A stretch of 64,000 nucleotides of DNA, from assembly GCF_017309185.1 (NCBI RefSeq), contig NZ_JAEKJZ010000006.1:186001-250000 (forward strand), written 5' to 3'. Each line of letters starts with the position of its first letter. Position 1 is the stretch's first letter. The notes beneath the pieces are model-generated. The model was not told the origin of the DNA. It searched no databases and saw only the letters and a list, made by a program, of their open reading frames with translations. This document shows positions 35,230-44,763 of the stretch, piece after piece. This DNA is from Roseibium aggregatum. GTDB taxonomy: Bacteria > Pseudomonadota > Alphaproteobacteria > Rhizobiales > Stappiaceae. Made by a program: the position numbers and the translations under genes.

Positions 35230-35877
35230 TTACATCGCCGCCTGAATCAGGTTCTTGGCCTCGCCGGATGCCCATTCGGCGGGGCCGTACATCGTTCCGA
35301 CCTCGCAGCCTTCGGGACTGATGAGGATCGTGGTGGGCAGTCCCGTCGCACGGGCGACCTTGCGCAGATCCTTCAAAACGGCATTGCCGCTGTCCTGGTA
35401 GAAGGCGAGGTGGCCGACGCCAATGTCCTTCAGGAACGCCTTGGGTTTGTCCGGCCCGCCCTTGTCCATGTTGACCGCGACCACTTCGAAGGTCTCCCCT
35501 CCCAGGTCCGCCTGCAATTCGTCGAGCGCCGGCATTTCCTTGCGGCAGGGCGCGCACCATGTTGCCCAGAGATTGAGGAGAACGGTCTTGTCCCTGAAAT
35601 CGGCGAGCGTCAAGGATGCGCCATCGGGCCCCTGGAATGTCAGATTCGTCAGGTCGAGCGGCTGGCTTGCCGGCAAGAATGCGGCTACATCGCCTGTGGC
35701 GAACGGTTTGGCGGCCTTCGCGGCGGCAAGGGCTCCGGAACAGCTTTGCGCTCCGGTGATATTGCCATTTGGACCGGCGATCACGTATAGAGCCGCTAAA
35801 GCGGCCGCTGCGCCTGCCAGCCCCGCGGCGAATTGACCGCGTCTGGAGCTTCGTGCGGGTTCTTCTGGCTTAGTCAT
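35230..35877 (-). CDS. tlpA: TlpA-type thiol:disulfide interchange protein
   Basis: A 215-residue membrane-anchored thioredoxin-like protein. A basic N-terminus is followed by one membrane segment (about 16-34) and a periplasmic thioredoxin fold. The active site is W-C-A-P-C in [21 protein letters not shown], and the cis-proline is in TGLPTTILI. Further cysteines at QSCSG and EGCEVG fit TlpA of Bradyrhizobium, a reductant for cytochrome oxidase copper-site assembly. Divergent from argH with 35 bases between, a conserved rhizobial arrangement. Confidence 0.92.
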   Translation of the reverse strand: MTKPEEPARSSRRGQFAAGLAGAAAALAALYVIAGPNGNITGAQSCSGALAAAKAAKPFATGDVAAFLPASQPLDLTNLTFQGPDGASLTLADFRDKTVLLNLWATWCAPCRKEMPALDELQADLGGETFEVVAVNMDKGGPDKPKAFLKDIGVGHLAFYQDSGNAVLKDLRKVARATGLPTTILISPEGCEVGTMYGPAEWASGEAKNLIQAAM

Positions 35878-35912
35878 TCGTCACACCTGAGGCGTCTTTT
35901 AAGGGACAGATC

Positions 35913-37298
35913 ATGAGCAATCGCATGTGGGGAGGCCGGTTCGCCGAGGGACCGGACGCCATCATGGAGGAAATCAACGCCTCCATCGACTACGACCGGA
36001 AGCTATATAAGCAAGACATCGACGGCTCGAAAGCCCATGTGCGCATGCTCGCGGAAAAAGAGATCGTGACGCGCGACGATGCCGAGACCATCGTTCAAGG
36101 TCTAGACACAATTCTGTCAGAGATCGAAAGCGGTAAGTTCGAGTTTTCCCGTGCGCTCGAGGACATTCACATGAATGTGGAGGCCCGTCTCGCCGAACTG
36201 ATCGGTCCGGCGGCCGGACGGCTGCACACGGCTCGCTCGCGCAACGACCAGGTGGCGACGGATTTCCGCCTGTGGGTGCGCGATACGCTGGACACGCTCG
36301 ACGCCCAATTGACGGAGCTGATGCAGGTGCTGGCCGAAAAGGCGGAAGCCCACGCCGCGGACGTCATGCCGGGCTTCACCCACCTGCAGTCCGCCCAGCC
36401 GGTGACTTTCGGGCACCATCTCCTGGCCTATGTCGAGATGTTTTCCCGTGACCGGGGCCGGGTGCGCGACGCGCGCAAGAGGATGAACGAATGCCCGCTG
36501 GGATCGGCGGCTCTTGCAGGCACCTCGTTTCCGATCGACCGGCATATGACCGCCTCGGCACTCGGCTTCGACCGGCCGACCGCGAATTCCCTCGACGGGG
36601 TGTCGGACCGGGATTTCGTGATCGAAGCTTTGGCGGCGGCGTCGATGACCGCGATGCATCTTTCCCGCCTGGCCGAGGAAATCGTGATCTGGTGCTCGGC
36701 GCAATTCGGTTTCGTGAAACTGTCGGACAAATTCTCCACCGGCTCGTCGATCATGCCGCAAAAGAAAAATCCGGATGCGGCGGAGCTTGTGCGCGCCAAG
36801 TCCGGCCGGATCTACGGCTCGCTTCAGGCGCTTCTGGTGATGATGAAGGGTCTGCCTCTGGCCTATTCCAAGGACATGCAGGAAGACAAGGAACAGGCCT
36901 TCGACGGGCTGGCCAGCATTTCCCTGGCGCTTGCCGCGATGACCGGAATGATGCGCGATCTCGAACCTGTGACCAAGGCCATGAAAAAGGCGGCTGGTTC
37001 GGGCTATTCCACGGCGACGGATCTGGCGGACTGGCTGGTCCGGGTGCTGGGTCTGCCTTTCCGGGACGCCCATCACGTCACCGGTCGGATCGTTGCGCTC
37101 GCGGTTGAGAAAAACGTCGAATTGCACAAGGTTCCTCTTGAAGAGATGCAGGCGGTCGAGCCGAAAATCACCGGGGAGATCTTTTCGGTGCTTTCGGTCG
37201 ACAAGTCCGTGCGCAGCCGGACGAGCTTTGGCGGCACGTCGCCGGTCAACGTGCGCAAGCAGGCGCGGCGCTGGCTGAAGGAACTTTCGAAGGCCTGA
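35913..37298 (+). CDS. argH: Argininosuccinate lyase
   Basis: A 461-residue enzyme that splits argininosuccinate into arginine and fumarate. Seen: [20 protein letters not shown] at the start, [40 protein letters not shown], and the fumarase-family signature [20 protein letters not shown] with the catalytic serine. Normal length. Followed by lptM and lysA. Confidence 0.98.
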   Translation: MSNRMWGGRFAEGPDAIMEEINASIDYDRKLYKQDIDGSKAHVRMLAEKEIVTRDDAETIVQGLDTILSEIESGKFEFSRALEDIHMNVEARLAELIGPAAGRLHTARSRNDQVATDFRLWVRDTLDTLDAQLTELMQVLAEKAEAHAADVMPGFTHLQSAQPVTFGHHLLAYVEMFSRDRGRVRDARKRMNECPLGSAALAGTSFPIDRHMTASALGFDRPTANSLDGVSDRDFVIEALAAASMTAMHLSRLAEEIVIWCSAQFGFVKLSDKFSTGSSIMPQKKNPDAAELVRAKSGRIYGSLQALLVMMKGLPLAYSKDMQEDKEQAFDGLASISLALAAMTGMMRDLEPVTKAMKKAAGSGYSTATDLADWLVRVLGLPFRDAHHVTGRIVALAVEKNVELHKVPLEEMQAVEPKITGEIFSVLSVDKSVRSRTSFGGTSPVNVRKQARRWLKELSKA

Positions 37299-37492
37299 CG
37301 CAAGCCCTCGCGACGGCTGAGCGAAAGCGGTCTTGCCGAAATCCGTCAGCCGTGCGAGGAGAAGGTCAGGGGCAGAAAAACGGGATTGCCTGGATCCGCG
37401 CCGGGCAGAGGCGATGCCGGGTTGTCACTGCCGCGTGGATTTCAAGGGTCCCGGTGCCCGGACAATAGTCAATCTGGAAGGCGTTTTTTGCA

Positions 37493-37699
37493 ATGACACT
37501 CCGCTTCGGATCTCTGGCGATCGTCGGCCTTTGCGCGGCATTGACCCTTGGCGGTTGCGGGCGAAAGGGCAGTCTGGAAAATCCGTCCAAGCCGACGACG
37601 GCAACGGCCGCCGTGGACCCGGCGGATGCCGCCGCACCTGTTGAGCCCGCCGACCCGCAAAGCGAAAAGTCCTTCTTCCTGGACTTTCTCATCAAGTAA
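37493..37699 (+). CDS. lptM: LptM-like lipoprotein (LPS translocon maturation chaperone family)
   Basis: A 68-residue lipoprotein. The signal peptide ends in a lipobox L-G-G-C, followed directly by GRKGSLENP, the C-G-x-K-G-x-L-x-x-P signature of LptM (YifL). The rest is Pro/Ala-rich, ending FFLDFLIK. It lies between argH and lysA, the usual place for this gene. The known family member assists LptD disulphide maturation in the outer membrane. Confidence 0.88.
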   Translation: MTLRFGSLAIVGLCAALTLGGCGRKGSLENPSKPTTATAAVDPADAAAPVEPADPQSEKSFFLDFLIK

Positions 37700-37749
37700 A
37701 ATTTTCAGCGTGGCATACGGTCTGCGCGATAGCCGCATGAGGGCTCCAA

Positions 37750-39024
37750 TTGCATCATTTCGACTATAAAAACGGTGCCCTTTACGCCGAGGACGTTGCG
37801 ATCGAAGACATTGCAAAGGCCGTCGGCACGCCTTTTTACTGCTATTCGACGGCGACGCTGACGCGACACTACGACGTGTTTTCATCGGCTTTCGGCGATA
37901 TTTCCGCTCTGGTCTGCTACGCCATGAAGGCCAATTCCAACCTGGCGGTCCTGAAGACGCTGGCGGATCTCGGCGCCGGCATGGATGTGGTCTCGGAGGG
38001 CGAATTGCGCCGGGCCCGGGCCGTCGGCGTTCCGGCGGACAAGATCGTCTTTTCCGGCGTCGGCAAAACGGAAGCCGAGCAGGCCTACGCGCTTGAGGAA
38101 GGCATTCTCTGCTTCAACGTGGAATCCGAACCGGAGCTCATTCAGCTTTCCAGGGTCGCCAGCCAGATGGGCAAGACCGCGCGGGTCTCCATGCGCATCA
38201 ACCCGGACGTGGACGCCAAGACCCATGCCAAGATCGCAACGGGCAAGGCGGAAAACAAGTTCGGCATCCCGTGGCAGCGCGCGCGCGAGGTCTATGCGGA
38301 GGCGGCAAGCCTTCCCGGCATCGAGGTGACCGGCATCGACATGCATATCGGGTCCCAGATCACGGACCTGAACCCCTTCGACAACGCTTTCGCGCTGTTG
38401 AGCGAGCTGATCGCCGATCTTCGGGGCGAAGGCCACAAGATTGATCATGTGGATCTCGGGGGCGGTCTCGGCATTCCCTATGTCACGGACAACAATCCGC
38501 CGCCCGATCCGGAAGCCTACGCGGCGGTGGTCAAGAAACATGTGCGCGCGCTCGACTGCAAGGTCCTGTTCGAACCGGGGCGGATGATCGCGGGCAATGC
38601 GGGAATTCTCGTGACCGAGGTCATCTACGTCAAGGAAGGCGCGGACAAGACCTTTGTCATTGTCGACGCGGCCATGAACGATCTTATCCGTCCGACGCTC
38701 TACGAAGCCTTTCACGAGGTCCGTCCCGTTCGGCAGGAAACCGGTGCTGAAGCGCGAATCAAGGCCGATATCGTCGGCCCCGTTTGCGAAACGGGCGACT
38801 TCCTGGCGCAGAATCGGGACATGGCTCGGGTAAATGCTGGGGATATGTTGGCCGTTTTTTCGGCGGGGGCATATGGAGCCGTTCAGTCCTGCACCTACAA
38901 CTCCCGCCTGCTTGTGCCCGAAGTCCTCGTAAACGCAGATCAATTTTCGATAATCCGGCCACGGCCGAATTTCGACGATCTGCTCGGCCTTGACCGAATT
39001 CCCGATTGGCTCAAGAGTTCGTGA
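37750..39024 (+). CDS. lysA: Diaminopimelate decarboxylase
   Basis: A 424-residue PLP enzyme catalysing the last step of lysine synthesis. Seen: the PLP lysine in CYAMKANSNLAVL, HIGSQITDLNPF, GGGLGIPYVTD, LFEPGRMI, and the GPVCETGDFLA cysteine motif. The start is TTG at 37750 with GAGGG six bases upstream; no better ATG lies nearby. Preceded by lptM and followed by the TIGR02302 gene. Confidence 0.97.
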   Translation: MHHFDYKNGALYAEDVAIEDIAKAVGTPFYCYSTATLTRHYDVFSSAFGDISALVCYAMKANSNLAVLKTLADLGAGMDVVSEGELRRARAVGVPADKIVFSGVGKTEAEQAYALEEGILCFNVESEPELIQLSRVASQMGKTARVSMRINPDVDAKTHAKIATGKAENKFGIPWQRAREVYAEAASLPGIEVTGIDMHIGSQITDLNPFDNAFALLSELIADLRGEGHKIDHVDLGGGLGIPYVTDNNPPPDPEAYAAVVKKHVRALDCKVLFEPGRMIAGNAGILVTEVIYVKEGADKTFVIVDAAMNDLIRPTLYEAFHEVRPVRQETGAEARIKADIVGPVCETGDFLAQNRDMARVNAGDMLAVFSAGAYGAVQSCTYNSRLLVPEVLVNADQFSIIRPRPNFDDLLGLDRIPDWLKSS

Positions 39025-39162
39025 GAGCTCTCGCGAAAAATTAGTTGTTCCGACAGGTTGCCGGACGGCGTCCTTTGCCTCACCTTATATGATGGCCGTC
39101 GATCGCCGCGCGCTGCTCCGGCAAGCGCAGCGTGGCCGGGCGATCTGTAACCGGAGGCGCTT

Positions 39163-41727
39163 TTGACCCCGACTGACAGCAATCGAGACCCCGAACCGAA
39201 GATGGATCCGGAGCCTTATGGCTGGCGTTTCTTCGTCAAGGCCCGCCTGGACAGGATTGTCCGGCAAAGTCGTTGGGCTCTTTATGTCGAACGTTTCTGG
39301 CGCGCTTTTTTGCCGCTTCTTGTCGTCATCGGATTTTACGTCGGCCTGTCATGGCTCGGTCTCTTTCTGGCCTTGCCGGCCTGGGCAGGCCCGCTGGGCA
39401 TCATTGTCTTTCTGGGGGTGGCCGCCTGGGCGGCGAAGGATCTCTTCAGGCTGAGGTGGCCGACGCGGGGGGACGCGCTTGCCCGTGTCGAAAAATCGTC
39501 CGGTTTCCAACACCGTCCGCTGACTGCGCTGGAGGATGAGCTTTCGGTCGGGGCCGGGGACCCGGAAAGCCAGGCCATCTGGGCCCTGCATCAGCGCCGG
39601 ACCGCCGAAGCCGTTGCCGCGGTCCGGGCGCAGCCGCCAAGTCCGCAGGCGTTTCGGCGCGACCCCTGGGCGCTCCGCGTCCTTGCGGCAAGTCTGGTGG
39701 TCATCGGTTTTTACGCCGCGCATGGCGATTATGGCGGCCGCCTCGTCTCGGCCTTTCAAAATCCATTCACGACCGTGGAGCCGCCGAGCCGGCTCGATGC
39801 CTGGGTCACGCCGCCGCTCTATACGAGCGAGCCGCCGATTTACCTGACCGGCGAAAGTGCGCAGCTGCGCGACCCGTCCGCACCGATTTCCGTGCCCGAA
39901 GGGGCCATACTCGTGGTCAGGAGCCAGGGTGCGCCCGGCCTGACCATGACCTTTGCCGGGGTCGACGATGCCGAACCCGCGTTGATCGAACCGGTGGAAA
40001 CAGGCGATCCCGCGGATCCGGATCTAACCAAGCTGTTACCGGTGGAGCGCAGACTTGAGCTTCAGACAACCGGCGTCGTTGAAGTTGCCAACGGCGACGA
40101 TCCCCTGATGAGTTTCGTCTTCGCGGTCCGCCCGGACGATGCGCCGGAAATCCGGCTGGTCGACGACCCGGAACCCCAGCTCAGCGGAGCGCTGAAGTTT
40201 TCCTATCTGGTAAACGATGATTACGGCGTGGTGTCCGCGGAAGCCGCCATTGCGCCTCTTCCCAACCCGGATCACGGGGATCGGGTTCCCCGGCCGCTGG
40301 TCGAAGCGCCGCAGTTCCCGCTTTCTCTGCCGCCGCGCGCCGGAACCGCCAAGACGGCGGAAACGATCCGGGATCTCACCTCGCATCCCTGGGCGGGCTC
40401 GGAAGTCGATTTGACGCTGATGGCCAGGGATCAGGCCGGCCAGGAAGGGCGTTCGCCCGCTTACCGGATCACGCTGCCGCAGCGCAGGTTCGCCAAACCC
40501 CTTGCAAGGGCGGTCGTGGAGCAGCGGCGCAATCTTGCACTGGACGCGCAGAACCATGCGCAGGTCATCACCGCCATGGACGCACTGATGCTTGCGCCCG
40601 AGCTGTTCGGCATCAAGCCGCGCAACTACCTCGGCATGCGGTTCGCCTACGGGCATCTGATCGCCGCCCGGTCCGATGAAGAGCTGAAGGACCTGCTGCC
40701 GCTCTTGTGGGATCTGGCACTGTCGATCGAGGACGGCGATCTTTCGGCGGCGGAGCGCAAGTTGCGCGATGCCCAGGAGGCGTTGCGCAAGGCGCTGGAG
40801 GAAGGCGCAAGCGACGAGGAAATCGCCAAGCTGACCCAGGAACTGCGTGAGGCGCTCAACGAATACATGCAGGCTCTGGCCGAGCAGATGCGCCAGAATC
40901 CGCAGGTCATGCAGCCGTTCGACAGCAACCAGCAGACGATCGACCAGCAGGACCTGAGCGAAATGCTGGACAAGATCGAGGAACTGGCGCGCACCGGTTC
41001 GCGGGATGCGGCGCGCGAATTGCTTGCTCAAATGCAGCAGATGCTGGAGAACCTCCAGGCCGGGCGCCCCCAGATGATGCCCGAAGGCATGACCAGCGAA
41101 ATGATGGAAATGCTGAATCAGCTCGGAGAAATGATCCAGAAGCAGCAGCAGCTCATGGATCAGACCCACAAGTTCAATCAGGATCAGCAGCAGCCCGGCG
41201 GCCAGCAGCAACAGGGCCAGCAACAGCAGCTGACCCAGGAACAGCTTGAGCAGATGCTCAAGCAGCTTCAGGAAGGCCAGGGCGATCTCGCGCAGCAGCT
41301 CCAGCAGCTGATGGACCAGCTTGGCCAGAACGGTATGGGCCAGAACGAGGCTCTGGGCGAAGCCGGCGAATCCATGGGTCAGGCCCAGGACTCCCTCGGT
41401 CAGGGTCAGGGGCAGCAGGCGCTCGGTCAGCAGGGCAACGCCCTTGACGCCCTCAGACGCGGTGCGCAGGGCTTGACCGAACAGATGATGGGCCAGCAGG
41501 GCGAAGGCATGGGCTCGCCCGGCGGACCGTCGCCGATGGATGAGGATCCTCTCGGCCGGCCACGCAGGACCGAAGGGCCCGATCCCAACAACCGGGTGCA
41601 GATTCCAGATGAGATCGACGTTCAGCGGGCCCGGCGTATTCTTGAGGAACTCCGCCGCCGGTTCTCCGATCCCTCGCGTCCGCGGCTCGAACTCGAGTAT
41701 CTCGAGCGCCTGCTCAAGCGCTACTAG
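39163..41727 (+). CDS. TIGR02302/DUF4175 family membrane protein
   Basis: An 854-residue protein. Two membrane segments lie near the N-terminus (about 46-68 and 72-90), a third near 170-187. A large extracytoplasmic part follows, including helical repeats (about 500-640). A Gln/Met/Gly-rich region of about 650-780 (IQKQQQLMDQTHKFNQDQQQ and similar) leads to a conserved end, IDVQRARRILEELRRRFSDP. The start is TTG at 39163 with GGAGG upstream. It follows lysA, as in other rhizobia. The function is unknown; an envelope role is inferred. Confidence 0.9.
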   Translation: MTPTDSNRDPEPKMDPEPYGWRFFVKARLDRIVRQSRWALYVERFWRAFLPLLVVIGFYVGLSWLGLFLALPAWAGPLGIIVFLGVAAWAAKDLFRLRWPTRGDALARVEKSSGFQHRPLTALEDELSVGAGDPESQAIWALHQRRTAEAVAAVRAQPPSPQAFRRDPWALRVLAASLVVIGFYAAHGDYGGRLVSAFQNPFTTVEPPSRLDAWVTPPLYTSEPPIYLTGESAQLRDPSAPISVPEGAILVVRSQGAPGLTMTFAGVDDAEPALIEPVETGDPADPDLTKLLPVERRLELQTTGVVEVANGDDPLMSFVFAVRPDDAPEIRLVDDPEPQLSGALKFSYLVNDDYGVVSAEAAIAPLPNPDHGDRVPRPLVEAPQFPLSLPPRAGTAKTAETIRDLTSHPWAGSEVDLTLMARDQAGQEGRSPAYRITLPQRRFAKPLARAVVEQRRNLALDAQNHAQVITAMDALMLAPELFGIKPRNYLGMRFAYGHLIAARSDEELKDLLPLLWDLALSIEDGDLSAAERKLRDAQEALRKALEEGASDEEIAKLTQELREALNEYMQALAEQMRQNPQVMQPFDSNQQTIDQQDLSEMLDKIEELARTGSRDAARELLAQMQQMLENLQAGRPQMMPEGMTSEMMEMLNQLGEMIQKQQQLMDQTHKFNQDQQQPGGQQQQGQQQQLTQEQLEQMLKQLQEGQGDLAQQLQQLMDQLGQNGMGQNEALGEAGESMGQAQDSLGQGQGQQALGQQGNALDALRRGAQGLTEQMMGQQGEGMGSPGGPSPMDEDPLGRPRRTEGPDPNNRVQIPDEIDVQRARRILEELRRRFSDPSRPRLELEYLERLLKRY

Positions 41728-41762
41728 AGTCCTTCCCGGTCATCTTGAACCATTTGATGGCT

Positions 41763-41848
41763 TTTGACGGCTCGCTCGGCAGGGCGCGTCGCAAAATGCG
41801 ATGCGGTGCATCGTGCAAGTGGCGCAACGCTGCCGATGGGCCGTCAAA
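41763..41848. ncRNA. Nested stem-loop element of unknown identity
   Basis: Three nested perfect stems: TTTGACGG/CCGTCAAA (41763-41770/41841-41848), TCGGCAG/CTGCCGA (41776-41782/41830-41836) and CGATGC/GCATCG (41799-41804/41808-41813). The middle can alternatively pair TCGCA/TGCGA (41789-41793/41797-41801). It lies in the 253-base gap between the convergent TIGR02302 and response-regulator genes. It could be a small RNA, a structured 3' UTR or a remnant repeat; I do not recognise it. Confidence 0.4.
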
Positions 41849-41924
41849 GGTCACCCGGATCGGACAAAAGCGAGTAAAAAATCACTCTCTTAGGGACGGA
41901 CATGTGAAGAGATACTCATTCTCG

Positions 41925-41953
41925 AAAAACAAAGCCCCGCCTCTGGCGGGGCT
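41925..41953 (-). terminator. Terminator of the hpt/response-regulator operon
   Basis: On the minus strand AGCCCCGCC (from 41953), loop AGA, GGCGGGGCT, then TTTGTTTTT. It ends 28 bases after the response-regulator stop. Confidence 0.88.
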
Positions 41954-41980
41954 CCCGGTCCGTCGGACATACAAGCCGAA

Positions 41981-42376
41981 TCAGGCGTATCGGCGCGTTT
42001 CGCCGGGCAGTTCGCCGGCGATAGCGCCCCGCACGGCCTTGCGTATGTCGGCAAGCGAGAAGGGTTTGGCGACGACGTCGTGAACCAGGGCATCCAGGCC
42101 GCTGGCCCGCTCGCGCTGGTCCGCGAAGCCGGTCATCAACAGGATGGGCAGCTCGGGATAATCGCGTGCGGTATGGAGGGCGAGCGCGATCCCGTCCATG
42201 ACAGGCATCTTGATATCGGACAGGAGCAGGTCGTAGCCGCCTTCGTTCCGGGTCAGGACTTCAACCGCTTCGCCGCCGTCTTCCGCCACTTCCACGGAAT
42301 GTCCGTCCAGTTCCAGAGCGCGTTTCACGAAGCTGCGTACCGCTTCGTCGTCTTCAGTAAGAAGAATGCGAGCCAT
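41981..42376 (-). CDS. Single-domain response regulator
   Basis: A 131-residue receiver domain: acidic pocket E8-D9-D10, phosphorylated D54 (LLLSDIKMPVMDG), T82 (LLMTGFADQ) and K104 (VVAKPFSLADI). There is no output domain, only a short basic tail. GGGAGAG precedes the ATG at 42376, giving MARILLTEDDEAV. It starts two bases after the hpt stop, so they are co-transcribed. It is not CpdR by sequence. The partner kinase is unknown. Confidence 0.92.
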   Translation of the reverse strand: MARILLTEDDEAVRSFVKRALELDGHSVEVAEDGGEAVEVLTRNEGGYDLLLSDIKMPVMDGIALALHTARDYPELPILLMTGFADQRERASGLDALVHDVVAKPFSLADIRKAVRGAIAGELPGETRRYA

Positions 42377-42378
42377 GC

Positions 42379-42936
42379 TCACTCTCCCGTCTTGCCATCT
42401 GCCGCCGCGTCGGGGGCAACATATCCAATGTAAGGCAACTGCCGCCAAGCATGGCCCATATCCATACCATATCCGACGACGAACTTATCAGGACAGGTAA
42501 ACCCGACATAATCGGCAGATATGGCAGCTTTACGGCGCTCCGGTTTGTCGAGGAGGGCCGCGATCTTTACCGAACGGGCGTCGCGGCTCAACAAGCTTTC
42601 CCGCGCGAACGCAAGCGTTCGGCCCGATTCGAGTATATCGTCCACCAAGAGTATGTCGCGGCCGTTAACGTCACTTTCAACATCGCGCAAAATCCGGATA
42701 TTTTCCGAACCTTCCGTTCCGGCTCCGTAGGAGGACAGGTGAAAAAACTCCACTTCGGGCTCCAGGCCGGCGCGGTGCATGGCGCGCAAAAGGTCCGCCG
42801 CAAAGATGAAACTTCCTTTCAGAACGGCGACAACCAGAAGGTTGCGAGGTTTGCTCTCGGCAATCTCGTCCGCAAGCGCGGCAACCCGCAGGGCAATGGC
42901 ATCTTCATCGAAAAGTGTGTGAATATCGGTGGTCAT
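42379..42936 (-). CDS. hpt: Hypoxanthine phosphoribosyltransferase
   Basis: A 185-residue purine-salvage enzyme converting hypoxanthine or guanine with PRPP to IMP or GMP. Seen: VVAVLKGSFIFAADLLR, the PRPP-binding motif ILLVDDILESGRTLAF, and the base-recognition end DKFVVGYGMDMGHAWRQLPYIGY. Normal length. It begins two bases after the zinc-ribbon gene stop and is followed immediately by the response regulator, a three-gene unit. Confidence 0.97.
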   Translation of the reverse strand: MTTDIHTLFDEDAIALRVAALADEIAESKPRNLLVVAVLKGSFIFAADLLRAMHRAGLEPEVEFFHLSSYGAGTEGSENIRILRDVESDVNGRDILLVDDILESGRTLAFARESLLSRDARSVKIAALLDKPERRKAAISADYVGFTCPDKFVVGYGMDMGHAWRQLPYIGYVAPDAAADGKTGE

Positions 42937-42938
42937 GG

Positions 42939-43886
42939 TTACTCAAGTACAACTTGCCGGCGGCCGCGATCGACGAACCGGACCTGGATATCGGAGGATT
43001 CGTTGGGCGGATCGGCCAAAATGGTTCTGAACCGGGTTTCGTCCAGGCCATTCAACGATTGCGTTCTGGGCTCTACAGTCCAAGCGTAAATTTCTTGCGA
43101 ACCGGCGTTGCGAATCGACAGCCGGACGGCCGGAACGGTGTTCGGCTCTTCCAGGAGGTTCCGGATCGAGCCTTCGACAACCAGAACCGTTTTCCCGGAC
43201 TCGTCTTCCGTGAAGGTGCGCAGATTACGGAATTCCAGGCCGCGCAGATTGACATCAAGGCCGACCAGGCGGAACAGGCTGGCGAGGTCGGGCGATTGTT
43301 TGACGATGTCGTTGCGCATCAGCACCAGAACGGTGCAAACGGCCAGGGCGGCGCCGAACAGCGCCAGTCCGCCGACGCGCTTGTAGTTGCGCCGCGCAAG
43401 CCAGCGCATGACCGCGCCAATCTGGTCTTTCCGGAACTTGTCCGGGTTAACGACGATTTTGGGACGTTTCGCATGGGACTCGATGTCGGATTCGACACCC
43501 GAGTCGTCTTCGTCCTGCTCGGATTCCATGTCTGCGGCGAATCTGTCTTCATCCGCCGCGGTTTCAGGAGCCGTGAAAGTGGGGCTGAACGCCTCCGGTT
43601 CCTCTTCACCGTCAAGGTCTTCGTCGGGCCCGGTGTCCAGGGTTTCCTCGCGGGCATCGGCCGCCCAGTCCGCCTCGTCCCTGTCGGCGCCGGCAGCGTC
43701 CGCCGCGGTGTCGTTCGAGGTCTTGTCCGTTCCTGCCTTGGAAATCGGTTCCAGATCTTCCTCGTCCTCGGAAGACACGAACCAGCGGTTGCCGCATTTG
43801 GCGCATTTGACGCTGCGGCCCTCCGGCCCAAGGGCCTCCGCCTTGATCTCGTAGGACGTGCTGCAGTGCGGACATTTGATCTTCAT
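42939..43886 (-). CDS. MJ0042-type zinc-ribbon membrane protein (DUF3426-like)
   Basis: A 315-residue protein. The N-terminal zinc ribbon has C5-P-H-C8 and C28-A-K-C31. A long acidic linker (about 38-140, mostly Asp/Glu/Ala) precedes one membrane segment (about 172-190, GGLALFGAALAVCTVLVLM). A C-terminal extracytoplasmic beta-domain follows (TVLVVEGSIRNLLEEPNTVPAVRLSI). Genes of this kind often lie divergent from ftsE, as here. The function is unknown; the layout suggests a cytoplasm-to-envelope link. Confidence 0.85.
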   Translation of the reverse strand: MKIKCPHCSTSYEIKAEALGPEGRSVKCAKCGNRWFVSSEDEEDLEPISKAGTDKTSNDTAADAAGADRDEADWAADAREETLDTGPDEDLDGEEEPEAFSPTFTAPETAADEDRFAADMESEQDEDDSGVESDIESHAKRPKIVVNPDKFRKDQIGAVMRWLARRNYKRVGGLALFGAALAVCTVLVLMRNDIVKQSPDLASLFRLVGLDVNLRGLEFRNLRTFTEDESGKTVLVVEGSIRNLLEEPNTVPAVRLSIRNAGSQEIYAWTVEPRTQSLNGLDETRFRTILADPPNESSDIQVRFVDRGRRQVVLE

Positions 43887-44036
43887 GTCAGAAGACCTTT
43901 CGTCATGGCATGCTCTGGGTTAGGGCTCCAGAAGACTGAGAGCGTGACCGGCGGCTCCATATCCGGCACGAAATTCTGGACAAACGCCAGTGAACACCGT
44001 GACGGGTTTTGCGACCTCCAATGGACATTTATATGA

Positions 44037-44051
44037 TTAATGCACCGTTAA
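44037..44051 (+). promoter_or_regulatory. CtrA box upstream of ftsE
   Basis: TTAATGCACCGTTAA is an exact TTAA-N7-TTAA CtrA consensus, in the divergent region between the zinc-ribbon gene and ftsE, 44 bases before the ftsE start. Confidence 0.65.
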
Positions 44052-44095
44052 CGGCCTGGCTATAGCGTTTGGTCTATCAACAGGAGAGTGTTTGA

Positions 44096-44755
44096 GTGAT
44101 CCGCTTCGAGAATGTCGGATTGAGATACGGCATGGGTCCCGAAATCCTGAGAGACCTCAGCTTTCAGATCGAGCCGCAGTCCTTTCAGTTTCTGACCGGT
44201 CCGTCAGGCGCGGGAAAAACCAGCCTGATCCGGCTCCTGTTCATGTCCCTGCGTCCGACCCGCGGCCTGATCAAGGTGTTTAACCGCGATCTGAGCGTGA
44301 TCGACAAGCAGGAATTGCCGAAACTGCGGCGCAAGATCGGTGTGGTCTTTCAGGATTTCCGGCTGCTGGACCACCTGACGACCTACGAAAACGTCGCGCT
44401 GCCGCTCAGGGTGATCGGCAAGGAGGAGGCGGAGTACCGCTCCGATGTGATCGATCTTTTGAAATGGGTCGGTCTCGGCGACCGGATGCATGTTCTGCCG
44501 CCCGTGCTTTCGGGCGGCGAAAAACAGCGCGCGGCGATTGCACGGGCACTCATCACCCGGCCGGAAGTTCTGCTCGCGGACGAGCCGACCGGTAACGTCG
44601 ATCCGCCGCTTGCGCGTCGCCTGTTGCGTCTGTTTATCGAATTGAACAAACTCGGCACTTCCGTTGTGATTGCGACCCACGATATCGCGTTGCTGGAACA
44701 GGTGGATGCGCGTCGCATGGTTCTGGCGGACGGCCGCCTTTCGATTTTTGACTAG
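44096..44755 (+). CDS. ftsE: Cell-division ATP-binding protein FtsE
   Basis: A 219-residue ABC ATPase that with FtsX regulates septal peptidoglycan hydrolases and divisome assembly. Walker A is G35-P-S-G-A-G-K-T42, followed by the Q-loop VFQDFRLLDHLTTYENVALPL, signature LSGGEKQR, Walker B VLLADEPTGNVDP, and switch ATHD. The start is GTG at 44096 with CAGGAGAG upstream. An eight-base gap separates it from ftsX. Confidence 0.97.
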   Translation: MIRFENVGLRYGMGPEILRDLSFQIEPQSFQFLTGPSGAGKTSLIRLLFMSLRPTRGLIKVFNRDLSVIDKQELPKLRRKIGVVFQDFRLLDHLTTYENVALPLRVIGKEEAEYRSDVIDLLKWVGLGDRMHVLPPVLSGGEKQRAAIARALITRPEVLLADEPTGNVDPPLARRLLRLFIELNKLGTSVVIATHDIALLEQVDARRMVLADGRLSIFD

Positions 44756-44763
44756 GCGGACGC

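Noticed and set aside
41981-42376. CpdR identity for the single-domain response regulator
   Set aside because: The sequence around the phosphorylation site and the C-terminus differs from CpdR, and CpdR is not typically placed after hpt.
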